DNA of 64,000 nt from contig NZ_CP109131.1 in the NCBI RefSeq assembly GCF_035917995.1, positions 3,906,001 through 3,970,000 on the forward strand, read 5' to 3'. The stretch is from Streptosporangium sp. NBC_01755 (GTDB lineage: Bacteria; Actinomycetota; Actinomycetes; Streptosporangiales; Streptosporangiaceae). Shown one piece after another: positions 1 through 7,419 of this stretch. Position 1 is the first letter of the stretch. Each line of letters starts with the position of its first letter. Both the position numbers and the translations under genes were made by a program. The notes beneath the pieces were generated by a model. It was not told where the DNA came from. It was given only the letters and a program-made list of their open reading frames with translations, and did no database searches.

Positions 1-45
1 GGCGAGGTCTTCGCCTCCACCGGCGAGTTCTACACCCCTGCCTGA
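1..45 (+). CDS. C-terminal end of an upstream gene (partial)
   Basis: The first 14 codons of the window read GEVFASTGEFYTPA and stop at TGA 43-45. The frame is open from the window edge and is followed by a strong hairpin, so this is probably the tail of a phage gene that begins upstream. Too little is visible to name it. Confidence 0.5.
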   Translation, partial: GEVFASTGEFYTPA

Positions 46-59
46 CCCACCCCATCTCC

Positions 60-86
60 GCCCCGCCCTGCACGTCTGGGCGGGGC
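60..86 (+). terminator. GC-rich intergenic hairpin
   Basis: GCCCCGCCC (60-68) pairs perfectly with GGGCGGGGC (78-86) around a 9-nt loop. There is no U tract. It sits between the upstream gene end and the GTG at 110, so a transcription-ending or RNA-stabilising role is likely. Confidence 0.5.
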
Positions 87-109
87 ACCCCGAAAGGACA
101 AGACCACCG

Positions 110-529
110 GTGAGCAGCATCTACCGCGTTCTCTGCCTCTCCCACGACCCGGCCATCACCACCGAGGCCGAGTATGGCCGCCCCGAATCGGCCGTCGCCG
201 CAATCGCTTCAGGCATCGACGGCCACCCGGACTGTGACCTGCTGATCGGCCGCTACTCCTACCCGCTGATCGAGATCGGCTGCCCGCCCACCACCGGCTC
301 CGAACGTGCAGCCCGGCACCGCTGTTACCCCCACTCCGTCACTGAGTGGGTTGATGTGGCGTGGCTGCGCATCCTCGCCGCCGTTCACCAGTCCGGCACC
401 GAGAGGATGCGGAGCCTGGCCGATGAGACCCGGCTCGCCCATTGGTCGCGGGAGCGGCTGCGACGCCTACGCGACGAGCTGGGCATTGATGCGGGCGCGC
501 TCACCGACCAGGCAGGGGAGGCTCCCTGA
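110..529 (+). CDS. hypothetical phage protein
   Basis: 139 aa, GTG start with AAGGA about 11 nt upstream. First gene of a cluster whose stops and starts overlap (its TGA shares bases with the next ATG). A helical, arginine-rich C-terminal part (LRRLRDELGI) is visible; no membrane segment or catalytic motif. Family not recognised. The codon use and overlaps support a real gene. Confidence 0.6.
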   Translation: MSSIYRVLCLSHDPAITTEAEYGRPESAVAAIASGIDGHPDCDLLIGRYSYPLIEIGCPPTTGSERAARHRCYPHSVTEWVDVAWLRILAAVHQSGTERMRSLADETRLAHWSRERLRRLRDELGIDAGALTDQAGEAP

Positions 530-786
530 TGTCCTCCCTCTCCGACGTCCTCCAAGAGCCGGAAGACGGGACAACAATCATCCTGACGGGCCCGATGATC
601 TGTGGACACCTGGTGCTCCGACGCGACGACGCCAAAGCCGCTCGGCACGACGACCGTGAGCCTGGGGAGCGCTGGTTCCGGTGCGACCTCTCCGAGGGAG
701 AGCCCCTCTCGTGGGCCAAATACACCACCTTCGCGACCAAGGCCTACGCCCTTGGTCCTCTCCTTGCAGATGTGGAGGCTCCCTGA
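529..786 (+). CDS. hypothetical small phage protein
   Basis: 85 aa, ATG overlapping the previous stop (TGATG) and ending in TGATG with the next gene, so translation is probably coupled. Contains a short beta-rich segment (TTIILTGPMICGHLVLR) followed by a charged stretch. No family recognised. Confidence 0.55.
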   Translation: MSSLSDVLQEPEDGTTIILTGPMICGHLVLRRDDAKAARHDDREPGERWFRCDLSEGEPLSWAKYTTFATKAYALGPLLADVEAP

Positions 787-1088
787 TGCCCGCTGAGCCT
801 CGCCGCTACCTCCTCGACCTCGCTGGCTATCTCGCCGCCCAGGACCATCGCAGGGACGACCGCGTGAACCGCGCCCTCGACGCGCTCTCTGACCGCGAAA
901 AGCGACTGGTCCGGGAAGCCGCCGTCATGGGCTACGTCCAGGGAGCCATGGCCGCCAACCCGGGCAAGCGGCCCGACATTCCCAAGGACTCGGCCATCGT
1001 GTGGCAGGTCGTTGACGCCTGCCGAGCCTTCCCTGACCTGTACCCGGTGATTAGCGCTCTGGCCGACGAGGAGGCGCGCGATGCCTGA
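786..1088 (+). CDS. hypothetical phage protein
   Basis: 100 aa from the ATG that overlaps the preceding stop. The frame is open further upstream but the overlapping ATG is the likely start. Mostly alpha-helical, no catalytic motif seen. Its end overlaps the following gene by 8 bp, as elsewhere in this operon. Confidence 0.55.
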   Translation: MPAEPRRYLLDLAGYLAAQDHRRDDRVNRALDALSDREKRLVREAAVMGYVQGAMAANPGKRPDIPKDSAIVWQVVDACRAFPDLYPVISALADEEARDA

Positions 1089-1677
1089 CCCCACCATTCC
1101 CACGGGCGACGTCGACGTGCTCGTCTCCCATGAGTGGACATCACACCCAAGATCCGCCCACCGTCTCCACACCTACGACGCCGCCTGCGCGATCTGCCGG
1201 GGTGACGCGGCCGCGATCGTCGCCGTCGTCGCCCAGCAGATCCGCCGCCAGGTCGCTGACGAGTTCCGCGCCCTCGCCGCCGCTGCGTCCCGTGACGACC
1301 TCCGTACCCGCCTCGATGCGATTCTGCGCCCGGCCATGCTGATCGGCCTCGACGATCCGCTTGGCGAGGAGCGGGCCGGAGAGTGGGCGGACTGGGTGCT
1401 CGCCGCGGTGCTGGCCGTGCGGGACGTCGAGCTGGAAGGCGCCCGCGACGGGCTCGCCGACCTCGACGACATCATCACGACCGAGCGGGCCATCCACGAG
1501 GTGACCATCGCCCGCGCCGAGGAGGCGGAGGAAGCTCTCGACGCCCACAAGGCCGCTCTCGCCCGTGTCCGGTATCTCGCCGAAGACTGGGCGACCCTCC
1601 CTCACGGCGCATACACCAGAGCGGGCAGGCGGATCCTCGCCGCTCTCGACACCCCGGAGACCAGCCGTGCCACCTGA
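1081..1677 (+). CDS. hypothetical protein with VRDxELEGA helical domain
   Basis: 198 aa. An N-terminal HEW...CAIC segment (possible metal ligands) is followed by a long helical region containing AVRDVELEGA and AEEALDAHKAALARV. A closely similar stretch recurs in the gene at 2275-2910 (AVRDEELEGA, AEEALDGAQEALARV), so the two share a duplicated domain. Function unknown. Confidence 0.55.
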   Translation: MPDPTIPTGDVDVLVSHEWTSHPRSAHRLHTYDAACAICRGDAAAIVAVVAQQIRRQVADEFRALAAAASRDDLRTRLDAILRPAMLIGLDDPLGEERAGEWADWVLAAVLAVRDVELEGARDGLADLDDIITTERAIHEVTIARAEEAEEALDAHKAALARVRYLAEDWATLPHGAYTRAGRRILAALDTPETSRAT

Positions 1678-1930
1678 GCAGCGCGTTCACGCCATCGTGT
1701 TCAACGCCGTCGGCCCCGCCCTCCGCACCGTCGGCCTGTGGGCGAAGCTGACCAGCCGCCAGACCATCGCCGACCGGGTGTTGGCCGCTCTCGCCGAGCA
1801 CGGCCTGGTCGTCGTAGCCCGTGCCGACCTCGACGCGTACGTCAACCGAGACGGCACGAACCTGCTGCGCGAGGTGGACGGGCTCAACGCGCTGCTTGCC
1901 GCTCTTGGAACGGAGAAGCCCAATGCCTGA
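1667..1930 (+). CDS. hypothetical small phage protein
   Basis: 87 aa from a GTG that overlaps the previous gene by 11 bp. The frame stays open further upstream, but only inside that gene. Helical protein with a predicted HTH-like pattern (TIADRVLAALAEHGLVVVARADLDAYV). No family assigned. Overlaps the HIT gene start by 8 bp. Confidence 0.5.
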   Translation: MPPEQRVHAIVFNAVGPALRTVGLWAKLTSRQTIADRVLAALAEHGLVVVARADLDAYVNRDGTNLLREVDGLNALLAALGTEKPNA

Positions 1931-2282
1931 CGCCTGCGTGTTCTGCCAGATCGTCGCCGGACAAGCCCCAGCAAGGATCGTCGCTGAGTGGGACGACACG
2001 CTCGCGATCCGCCCGCTCAACCCGGTCACCGACGGCCATGTGCTCGTCATCCCGAAGCGGCACGTCGCCGACGCGGCAGAGGACCCCGCCGTGTCGGCGG
2101 TCGTGATGCGCGCCGCCGCTGAGCTGGCCGTCCCGCCGTACAACATCATCACCTCGGCAGGGCGTGAGGCCACGCAAAGCGTGTTCCACCTGCACCTGCA
2201 CATCGTGCCCCGCAAGGAGAGCGACGGCTTGGCCCTGCCCTGGTACAGCGGGCGCGGCGGGAAGGGCGCACACCATGGCTGA
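1923..2282 (+). CDS. HIT-family (histidine triad) nucleotide-binding protein
   Basis: 119 aa. The HIT signature HLHLHIV lies at about residues 89-95, with an N-terminal CVFC pair at 5-8 that in HIT proteins often binds zinc, and the usual PLNPVTDGHVLVIPKRH strand around 31-47. HIT proteins hydrolyse or bind nucleoside monophosphate linkages (AMP-lysine, dinucleoside polyphosphates, AMP-capped ends). Slightly short of typical cellular HIT proteins but motif-complete. Overlaps the XRE-type gene downstream, so it is part of the early accessory operon. The cellular substrate is not evident. Confidence 0.88.
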   Translation: MPDACVFCQIVAGQAPARIVAEWDDTLAIRPLNPVTDGHVLVIPKRHVADAAEDPAVSAVVMRAAAELAVPPYNIITSAGREATQSVFHLHLHIVPRKESDGLALPWYSGRGGKGAHHG

Positions 2283-2910
2283 CGACCTCCGCCAGCGCGA
2301 GGAAGACTGGCCCGCACTCGCCCGAGCCGTACGAGACCGCCGCCGAGAACTCGGCATTCCGACCCAGGAAGTCGCTGCTTGGCGGGCTGGGATGTCGCAG
2401 AACACCTGGCAGCGCGTGGAGTCGGGGACGCCGGTCAGCCCACGCTCCCTGGCGGCTGTAGCGAACCTGCTCGGCTGGGACGCGGGCCACCCGATGGCGA
2501 TCCTGTCGGGAGCCTCTGACCAGCCGATTTCCCAGAACCGGGAAAACGCTGCCGCTTGCCGGCATGGCTGCGCGACATGCCGGGACACCCCCAAGCCGGT
2601 ACACCCCGAGAGGAGAGCGCTCCGCGACCGGTACGCGTCGGCGGTCGCGTGGGCCTACTGCACCCCGCATGCCATCGCCGACGCCGTTCTGGCCGTCCGA
2701 GATGAGGAGTTGGAGGGCGCCCACGCTGCCGAGGAGGCGCTGGACGGCGCCCAGGAAGCGCTCGCCCGTGTCGCTGCCCTGGCCCGTCGCCTCGCGGAGA
2801 CGGATCCGAAGACCGCGGACCTGATCGCGGAAACGATCCTTGGGGTGGCGGGGGAATGCAAGCCCGGCGCCGCTCTCGCGCTCCTTGATGCTCCTCCGGA
2901 GTCCCGGTGA
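2275..2910 (+). CDS. XRE-type HTH protein with C-terminal helical domain
   Basis: 211 aa, ATG overlapping the HIT gene. Residues about 10-75 look like an XRE/HTH_3 fold (RDRRRELGIPTQEVAAWRAGMSQNTWQRVESG). A CRHGCATC cysteine cluster follows. The C-terminal half repeats the VRDxELEGA/AEEALD domain of the gene at 1081-1677. Likely a DNA-binding regulator; target unknown. The fusion of an HTH to a domain present elsewhere in the operon is unusual. Confidence 0.65.
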   Translation: MADDLRQREEDWPALARAVRDRRRELGIPTQEVAAWRAGMSQNTWQRVESGTPVSPRSLAAVANLLGWDAGHPMAILSGASDQPISQNRENAAACRHGCATCRDTPKPVHPERRALRDRYASAVAWAYCTPHAIADAVLAVRDEELEGAHAAEEALDGAQEALARVAALARRLAETDPKTADLIAETILGVAGECKPGAALALLDAPPESR

Positions 2911-3131
2911 CCCTGTTCGCCGAGGAGGGCACGCCCCGCCGCGTCAAGTGCAGGGCGTGCCCTCGGATGCTCACCGACCCGAAGTGGGTCGCCTTCGGGT
3001 GGGGGCGTTGCTGCGCGAAGAAGCTCGGTCTCATCCCCGCTCCGCGCTCACGGGGCGTGTCAGTTCACCCCCGGGCCGGCGGAGACGTCGAGGGGCAGGG
3101 CGACCTCCTCGCGGAGGAGGCGGAGGAGTGA
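2907..3131 (+). CDS. DUF6011-like zinc-ribbon mini-protein
   Basis: 74 aa, GTG start overlapping the previous stop. Pattern CRACPRMLTDP...GRCCAKKL matches the DUF6011 type of small cysteine protein common in actinophages (C-x2-C ... C/CA-KL). Probably a structural zinc site; function unknown. Last gene of the first rightward block. Confidence 0.6.
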   Translation: MTLFAEEGTPRRVKCRACPRMLTDPKWVAFGWGRCCAKKLGLIPAPRSRGVSVHPRAGGDVEGQGDLLAEEAEE

Positions 3132-3158
3132 GAGCGCGGGAAAGAGCTTGCTGCGCGG

Positions 3159-3443
3159 TCAGTCCTCGGCGGGAGGTTTCTCGTTGACTCGCCCGCTGGA
3201 AATCAGCCACTTGCTGACCTCTCGCCAGGACCAGCCGGGTGCGCCATTGACTGTGGTCGCAGGCTCGGGCATGGGCGTCTCTCGCGGGCGTGTCTCGCTG
3301 CGGGTGGGGGAGCCTTTGGCCACCCAGGCGCGGCGGTACTTCTCCCAGTTGCGGACGGTGCTTACCGGGAACTCGGCGCCGAAGTCTTCGCGTGCGCGCT
3401 CGATGATCTCGGCGTATCCGACGATGTCATGCCTCTTGGTCAC
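3159..3443 (-). CDS. small HTH DNA-binding protein
   Basis: 94 aa from GTG 3443 on the - strand, one of few leftward genes in the phage half. The sequence contains an HTH-like segment (DFGAEFPVSTVRNWEKYRRAW) and a second W-rich helix. It reads away from the promoter region at 3444-3598, which carries four GGTCAC/AGTCAC repeats, so it may repress its own and the divergent promoter. No named family recognised. Confidence 0.6.
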   Translation of the reverse strand: MTKRHDIVGYAEIIERAREDFGAEFPVSTVRNWEKYRRAWVAKGSPTRSETRPRETPMPEPATTVNGAPGWSWREVSKWLISSGRVNEKPPAED

Positions 3444-3508
3444 GTCGTCAGCGTACTACGAGTGGTCACCTTGTCCAGCCACCAGTGGCTTAGTCACGGA
3501 TAGGTCAC
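3438..3508. promoter_or_regulatory. GTCAC repeat operator between divergent genes
   Basis: GGTCAC occurs at 3438-3443, 3464-3469 and 3503-3508, and AGTCAC at 3492-3497. All are in the same orientation within 71 bp, starting inside the start codon of the leftward HTH gene. Spaced repeats in a divergent intergenic region suggest regulator binding sites. Binding by the neighbouring HTH protein is inference. Confidence 0.5.
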
Positions 3509-3533
3509 AACTCTTCGACTAGGCCATTTATGG

Positions 3534-3562
3534 CTTGTCGGATAAGCCAAATCCGATAGTGT
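3534..3562 (+). promoter_or_regulatory. candidate sigma-70-type promoter
   Basis: CTTGTC (3534-3539) and TAGTGT (3557-3562) are separated by 17 bp, about 35 bp before the ATG at 3599. A GGCTT...AAGCC inverted repeat spans the spacer and could be an operator. AT-rich compared with its surroundings. Confidence 0.5.
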
Positions 3563-3598
3563 TGGGTCATCGGCAGGGAGCACACAGAGGAGAACGAA

Positions 3599-3979
3599 AT
3601 GACCGCCACCATCACCGACCAGCAGGCCGCTGACATCATCGCCGCCGCCCTCCTCGCGAAACTCCCCGCCGGCGCCCGCGACCAGCTCATCCGAGACCTG
3701 TCGGTCGAGGACCGCCGCGCCGCCTACGCCGCCGCCAACCGGATGCCCCGCCGGGCGAACGCCCTCACCGACGACATCGAGCAGATGGGCGAGATCACGG
3801 TCGTCCCCTGCGACCACGGCGGCTGGCAGATCCACCACCCCGCGACCGGCCTGGTGCTCGACACCGAGGGCTGCTGGATCGACACGGCCAGCGTGGACCT
3901 GGCCTCGATCGCCGGCGAGGACAACACCACCTGGTCCTCCAAGGACCTGGCGGTCGCTGCCGCCCTCGCCACCCTCTAA
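3599..3979 (+). CDS. hypothetical phage protein
   Basis: 126 aa, ATG with AGAGGAG 7 nt upstream, directly behind the candidate promoter, so probably the first gene of a new transcription unit. An alanine-rich helical N-terminus is followed by a beta segment around GWQIHHPATGLVLDTEGCW. No family recognised. A GC palindrome follows the stop. Confidence 0.6.
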   Translation: MTATITDQQAADIIAAALLAKLPAGARDQLIRDLSVEDRRAAYAAANRMPRRANALTDDIEQMGEITVVPCDHGGWQIHHPATGLVLDTEGCWIDTASVDLASIAGEDNTTWSSKDLAVAAALATL

Positions 3980-4043
3980 CCCGCCCCGGCCCGGGGCAAT
4001 CCGGGCCACCCTCCCCCCTTCGCATCCGAGAACGGAGACCCCG

Positions 4044-4460
4044 TTGAACGCCACCGAGATCGCCGCTGAGATCGCCCGCCTGTCCGCCCTCCTCGCCCCC
4101 GCGATCACCGATGAGAACAGCGACTGGGACGGAGACTTCGCCGCTGTCCTCGGCCATCTCGCGGACGCGCAGCGCGACCAGGGCGCTGCCCTCAACGTGG
4201 TCGCCAACTCCGCCGAGGGGATGGAGGACGAGCTCTGGGGGAGCGTCGCCTACGAGGCGGCGCGCTCCGCGGACATCTTGGCGGTGACCGCGAAGAACTT
4301 GGCCTCCGGTCGGGACTCCGCGCAGGCGGCGCAGGAGGAGACCGCCGCCGCGATCGACGCCGCTCGCACTGCTCACTTCTCGACGATCTTCGCCGAGACT
4401 CGCCCGTCCAGCTTCTTCGCCGCTCTCGCGGATCTGCCCGGCGCTCTCACCACCCGCTGA
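4044..4460 (+). CDS. hypothetical alpha-helical protein
   Basis: 138 aa from TTG 4044 with CGGAGA upstream; no better start exists. Almost wholly helical and alanine-rich (ATEIAAEIARLSALLAPAI). Function unknown. A terminator-like hairpin follows at 4467. Confidence 0.5.
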   Translation: MNATEIAAEIARLSALLAPAITDENSDWDGDFAAVLGHLADAQRDQGAALNVVANSAEGMEDELWGSVAYEAARSADILAVTAKNLASGRDSAQAAQEETAAAIDAARTAHFSTIFAETRPSSFFAALADLPGALTTR

Positions 4461-4466
4461 CGCTGC

Positions 4467-4494
4467 GGAGGGGGCTCCTTTGGGAGTCCCCTCC
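4467..4494 (+). terminator. intergenic hairpin
   Basis: GGAGGGG (4467-4473) pairs with CCCCTCC (4488-4494); an inner CTCC/GGAG helix and a G-T pair extend it to 12 bp around a TTTG loop. No trailing U tract. Lies just after the helical-protein gene. Confidence 0.5.
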
Positions 4495-4537
4495 ACTCCG
4501 CCAGACCAACCGCCCCACCCGCTCCGAGAGGTACGAC

Positions 4538-4663
4538 TTGAGCCCCACGTGTGCCCTGTGCGGCACCACCCCGCAGCCGTCCGACGTTTCACCCGTCCCT
4601 GCCTGGAGGTGCTCCCAGGGGTGCCCGCACCCGGCGCCGAGCGTCCAGCCGGCCACCACCTGA
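4538..4663 (+). CDS. 41-aa cysteine-rich mini-protein
   Basis: TTG start at 4538 with GAGAGG about 7 nt upstream, stop TGA 4661-4663. The product has CALC near the N-terminus and CSQGC further on, a zinc-ribbon-like spacing. Small size and non-ATG start limit confidence. It fits the run of Cys-rich mini-proteins in this region. Confidence 0.4.
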   Translation: MSPTCALCGTTPQPSDVSPVPAWRCSQGCPHPAPSVQPATT

Positions 4664-4693
4664 CCTCCAACCGATCAGCAAGGAGAACCGACG

Positions 4694-4906
4694 ATGACCG
4701 CTTTCGAGGCACAGGCGCCGATCTTCGAGGTCCGGTGCGACGTCCCCGAGTGTGAGGCGACCTTCACGCCCGACAGCGCCTTTTCCCGCCGCCACGCCCG
4801 CCAGGCCCGTCTCGCGGCGGGCGACGCCGGATGGGACGTGCCCCCGCCGCGCGGCAAGGGTTCGCGTTCCCTGCACGACTTCTGCCCCGAGCACGCCCGC
4901 TGCTGA
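4694..4906 (+). CDS. small zinc-binding-like protein
   Basis: 70 aa, ATG with AAGGAG 8 nt upstream. Contains CDVPEC near residue 15-20 and a C-terminal DFCPEHARC, a spacing that could bind one metal. The middle is arginine-rich (SRRHARQARLA). A long-range GC stem follows the stop. Function unknown. Confidence 0.55.
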   Translation: MTAFEAQAPIFEVRCDVPECEATFTPDSAFSRRHARQARLAAGDAGWDVPPPRGKGSRSLHDFCPEHARC

Positions 4907-4999
4907 CCCCTCAGCCCTTTTCCCGGTCTGCCGGGCTCGCGTTCGCGGCGCGGGAAGGGCGCCTCCCCTGACACCAACGATCTTGAACGGAGCCCCCTC

Positions 5000-5089
5000 G
5001 TGAACTTGATCCCTCGCTCACCCCGCCAGTTCGTCCGCGCGTTCGTCGCCGGGCTCGCCGAACTCCGCCGCCTCGTCACCCGCCCCTGA
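5000..5089 (+). CDS. 29-aa basic peptide
   Basis: GTG 5000 with ACGGAG 7 nt upstream, stop at 5087-5089. Product is short and arginine-rich with a hydrophobic middle (FVRAFVAGLAELRRLV), i.e. an amphipathic helix. Supported mainly by the ribosome binding site and by position in the operon. Confidence 0.3.
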   Translation: MNLIPRSPRQFVRAFVAGLAELRRLVTRP

Positions 5090-5109
5090 CCTCCAAGGAG
5101 ACCTGACCG

Positions 5110-5562
5110 ATGACCAGCAAGCCCAGAGTCGTGGGCGTCCACGACGGAGGCGACGGCGAGTGGGGCGTCACGACACTCGTCGGCGGCAACCGCGCCCACC
5201 AGACCCACCCCTGCCCGGCGTGCCCCTGGCGCAGAGACGCACCCACAGACGTCTTCCCGCCCGAGGCGTTCCGCCACTCGGCCCGCACCACCTACGACCT
5301 GGCCACCAGCAAGTTCGCCTGCCACATGTCCGGCCGCGAACGGCCGAAGACCTGTGCCGGCTTCCTGCTGCGCGGCGCATCCGACAACCTCGCCGTCCGC
5401 ATGAGCGCCGCTGACTACTCCGGAGTTCACTCCACGGTTGACCTGTACGACGACTACCGGCAGATGGCGGTCGCCAACGGCGTGGACCCGGACGACCCTG
5501 CGCTGGCGCCATGTCGTGGGGACCGGTCGATGGAGTACCTGCCGCACCGAGAGGACAGCTGA
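5110..5562 (+). CDS. DUF6283-like protein
   Basis: 150 aa, ATG with AAGGAG upstream. The core reads PCPACPWRRDAP, FPPEAFRHSARTTYDLATSKFACHMS and CAGFLLRGASDNLAVR. This is the characteristic pattern of DUF6283-type proteins frequent in actinomycete phages (C-x2-C near the N-terminus, then CH and C). Probably a metal-binding fold; biochemical role unknown. Confidence 0.7.
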   Translation: MTSKPRVVGVHDGGDGEWGVTTLVGGNRAHQTHPCPACPWRRDAPTDVFPPEAFRHSARTTYDLATSKFACHMSGRERPKTCAGFLLRGASDNLAVRMSAADYSGVHSTVDLYDDYRQMAVANGVDPDDPALAPCRGDRSMEYLPHREDS

Positions 5563-5565
5563 GCC

Positions 5566-5670
5566 ATGTCTGAGTGCACCTGCTGGGCTCCCGAGGACGC
5601 CGAGCCTGAGGACCACGACAGGGACTGCCCGGAGAACCCGGGCTGGGACCTCGACGAAGAGGAGAGCTGA
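5566..5670 (+). CDS. 34-aa acidic mini-protein
   Basis: ATG 5566, 3 bp after the DUF6283-like gene, stop 5668-5670. Very acidic (13 Asp/Glu) with CTC and a later C. The tight spacing before and after supports translation. Function unknown. Confidence 0.45.
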   Translation: MSECTCWAPEDAEPEDHDRDCPENPGWDLDEEES

Positions 5671-5673
5671 CCC

Positions 5674-5919
5674 GTGGCCGAGCGGATCGAGTACGCCTGC
5701 CGCTACACCGGCTGGGGAACCGACCCCGCCACGGGCGAAGAGGCACCAGCCGTCGTCTACGAAGTCGCCGGCGAGGGCGATGCTGGCCTGCTGGAGGCTC
5801 GCGAGGCCATCACGCCCCTGCGCCGCTGGCAGGCAGCCCAGGGCCTCCCCGTGGACGCCGTGGTGGTGTCTCGCCCCGTCCACGAGTGGGCCGTCGTTGA
5901 CTCGCCCGCCCGCCCCTGA
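5674..5919 (+). CDS. hypothetical small phage protein
   Basis: 81 aa from GTG 5674, 3 bp after the acidic mini-protein. No motif recognised. Followed by a 10-bp-stem hairpin, so probably the end of a transcript. Confidence 0.5.
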   Translation: MAERIEYACRYTGWGTDPATGEEAPAVVYEVAGEGDAGLLEAREAITPLRRWQAAQGLPVDAVVVSRPVHEWAVVDSPARP

Positions 5920-5926
5920 CGTCGTT

Positions 5927-5951
5927 GTCGGCCCGCCTCCTGCGGGCCGAC
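5927..5951 (+). terminator. intergenic hairpin
   Basis: GTCGGCCCGC (5927-5936) and GCGGGCCGAC (5942-5951) form a perfect 10-bp stem with a 5-nt loop, without a U tract. Placed between two gene groups. Confidence 0.55.
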
Positions 5952-5995
5952 ACGCCACACTGAACCCAACCCCCACGCAGAGGAGAACCGACCCG

Positions 5996-6520
5996 ATGCT
6001 AACCGCTGAGCAGGCAGCCAAAGCGTCCAAGGACACGCTCCGCCAGGAGGTCTTATGGCTGCTGGACGAGAACACCCGCCTGACCCGGGAAGCCGCCCAG
6101 CAGGTGACATGGGAGCGTGAGCGCATCATGCGGGAGTGGACTCGCCGGGCCGCGAAACCGCCGGCGCGCACCGAGTGGATGGCGCCCACGAACCGGCTCG
6201 TTGTCGATGGCGACGGCCCGGCGTTCGGCACCCTCCACGTCCGCGACCCCGCCGTGCCGCCGCACCTGGCGCCGCCCACGACCCGCCGAGGACGCTACCT
6301 GTCGGGTGATGTGCGGGAGGCTGGCCCCGGCTCCTACATCGGCAAAGCCCTGTGTGGGTGGCCGATGATGGCTGACGAGTTGTGGTGTCCCGCCCGTGGG
6401 AGCCTGCAACACGCGGTGAACCACAACCGGGCGGGGCTGTGCTCGTGTGTGGAACTGTGCGGCATGTGCTCCTACCTGTCCGCCTGCCCCACGATCGAGG
6501 CCGCCTGGGAGGCGACGTGA
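5996..6520 (+). CDS. hypothetical protein with C-terminal cysteine cluster
   Basis: 174 aa. The ATG at 5996 is preceded by AGAGGAG and is preferred over an upstream extension that would overlap earlier genes. The N-terminus is a coiled-coil-like helix (LRQEVLWLLDENTRLTREAA). The C-terminus has a cysteine-rich patch (CGW, CPARG, CSCVELCGMCSYLSAC), probably a metal site. Function unknown. Confidence 0.55.
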   Translation: MLTAEQAAKASKDTLRQEVLWLLDENTRLTREAAQQVTWERERIMREWTRRAAKPPARTEWMAPTNRLVVDGDGPAFGTLHVRDPAVPPHLAPPTTRRGRYLSGDVREAGPGSYIGKALCGWPMMADELWCPARGSLQHAVNHNRAGLCSCVELCGMCSYLSACPTIEAAWEAT

Positions 6521-6756
6521 GAGCCAAGCGCCCACCCCTGCTGGACCGCGCCCGCTGGTGGTGGATGTTCCGCGACGTCTGGGCCAACGACATCACCCTG
6601 GCCGCCTCTGGTGGACGCGTCTTCCTGGAGATGCACACCCGCTCCCGGTACAAGCGGTGCATCGTGGTGAAGACCACGCCCGACGAACTGCGCCTGCTGG
6701 CCGACCAGATCCGCGACATGCTCGACGACCCGGAGAAGATCGATGTCCAACTCTGA
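6517..6756 (+). CDS. hypothetical small phage protein
   Basis: 79 aa, GTG 6517 overlapping the previous stop. Compact alpha/beta sequence ending in a helix (DELRLLADQIRDMLDD). No family recognised. Overlaps the next gene by 14 bp. Confidence 0.5.
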   Translation: MRAKRPPLLDRARWWWMFRDVWANDITLAASGGRVFLEMHTRSRYKRCIVVKTTPDELRLLADQIRDMLDDPEKIDVQL

Positions 6757-7126
6757 CGGCGTCCTCGCCGCGATCGACGCCTGTCTTGAGGACTACGACG
6801 TCGGCCCCGACGCCATGAGGTGGGCGCCCGACGAGCTGGACCTGACCGCCGAAACAACTGTGCCAAACACAGATCTCCCCGAGTGGCAGTACGTGATCGT
6901 CGGGGCAGATCCCGCCGTGGTAGAGGTACGGCGCTACGGCCAGCCGTGGGGCGCCTACCTGCTCAACAGTTTCCCCGATGGGCCGCGCGAGTACATGGAG
7001 CGCACGGTGGCCGAGCATGGCGAAGAGACCGCCTTCTACGTGGACGAGGACGGGTGCCTCCTCGGCATTGAGGCCGTTGGAGCACTGCCCGGAACCGTCA
7101 TCGCCACCACCAAGGAGACCCTGTGA
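6743..7126 (+). CDS. hypothetical acidic phage protein
   Basis: 127 aa, ATG 6743 inside the previous gene's end. Acidic throughout, with a beta-rich middle (EWQYVIVGADPAVVEVRRYG). No catalytic motif seen. Overlaps the membrane-protein gene that follows by 4 bp. Confidence 0.55.
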   Translation: MSNSDGVLAAIDACLEDYDVGPDAMRWAPDELDLTAETTVPNTDLPEWQYVIVGADPAVVEVRRYGQPWGAYLLNSFPDGPREYMERTVAEHGEETAFYVDEDGCLLGIEAVGALPGTVIATTKETL

Positions 7127-7419
7127 GCCGCTCCAGGTACGACCGTGAAGCCGCATTCTTCGACCGCCTCCGTGCCCTCGACCAGCACCACCGAGTCTTG
7201 AGTGTGGCCCTCGCATGGTTGGTCTGCGTCGCTGCGAGCACACTGCTCATGGTTGGCCCCGCCGTGGGCTTGTTCGGCTTCGCCGCTATCGCTGGCCGTG
7301 ATCCTGCGGGCGTGGAAGCGGCGGTGGCTATCGCGGGCGGCGGCGTGCTCGTCGGTTCTGCCCTCATGCTGCTGATGGGCGGGCGTAGGATTCCCGCCGA
7401 CCCCCAGGAGGACCGTTGA
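7123..7419 (+). CDS. two-helix membrane protein
   Basis: 98 aa, GTG start in a GTGA overlap. Two hydrophobic segments at about residues 28-57 and 65-87 separated by a short GRDPAG turn, with a basic N-terminus. Presumably an inner-membrane protein; role unknown. Confidence 0.55.
   Translation: MSRSRYDREAAFFDRLRALDQHHRVLSVALAWLVCVAASTLLMVGPAVGLFGFAAIAGRDPAGVEAAVAIAGGGVLVGSALMLLMGGRRIPADPQEDR

Noticed and set aside
4675..6279. Long antisense open frame over the small accessory genes
   Set aside because: Low-complexity Arg/Gly/Ala product opposite several well-spaced small genes; typical of antisense frames in high-GC DNA.
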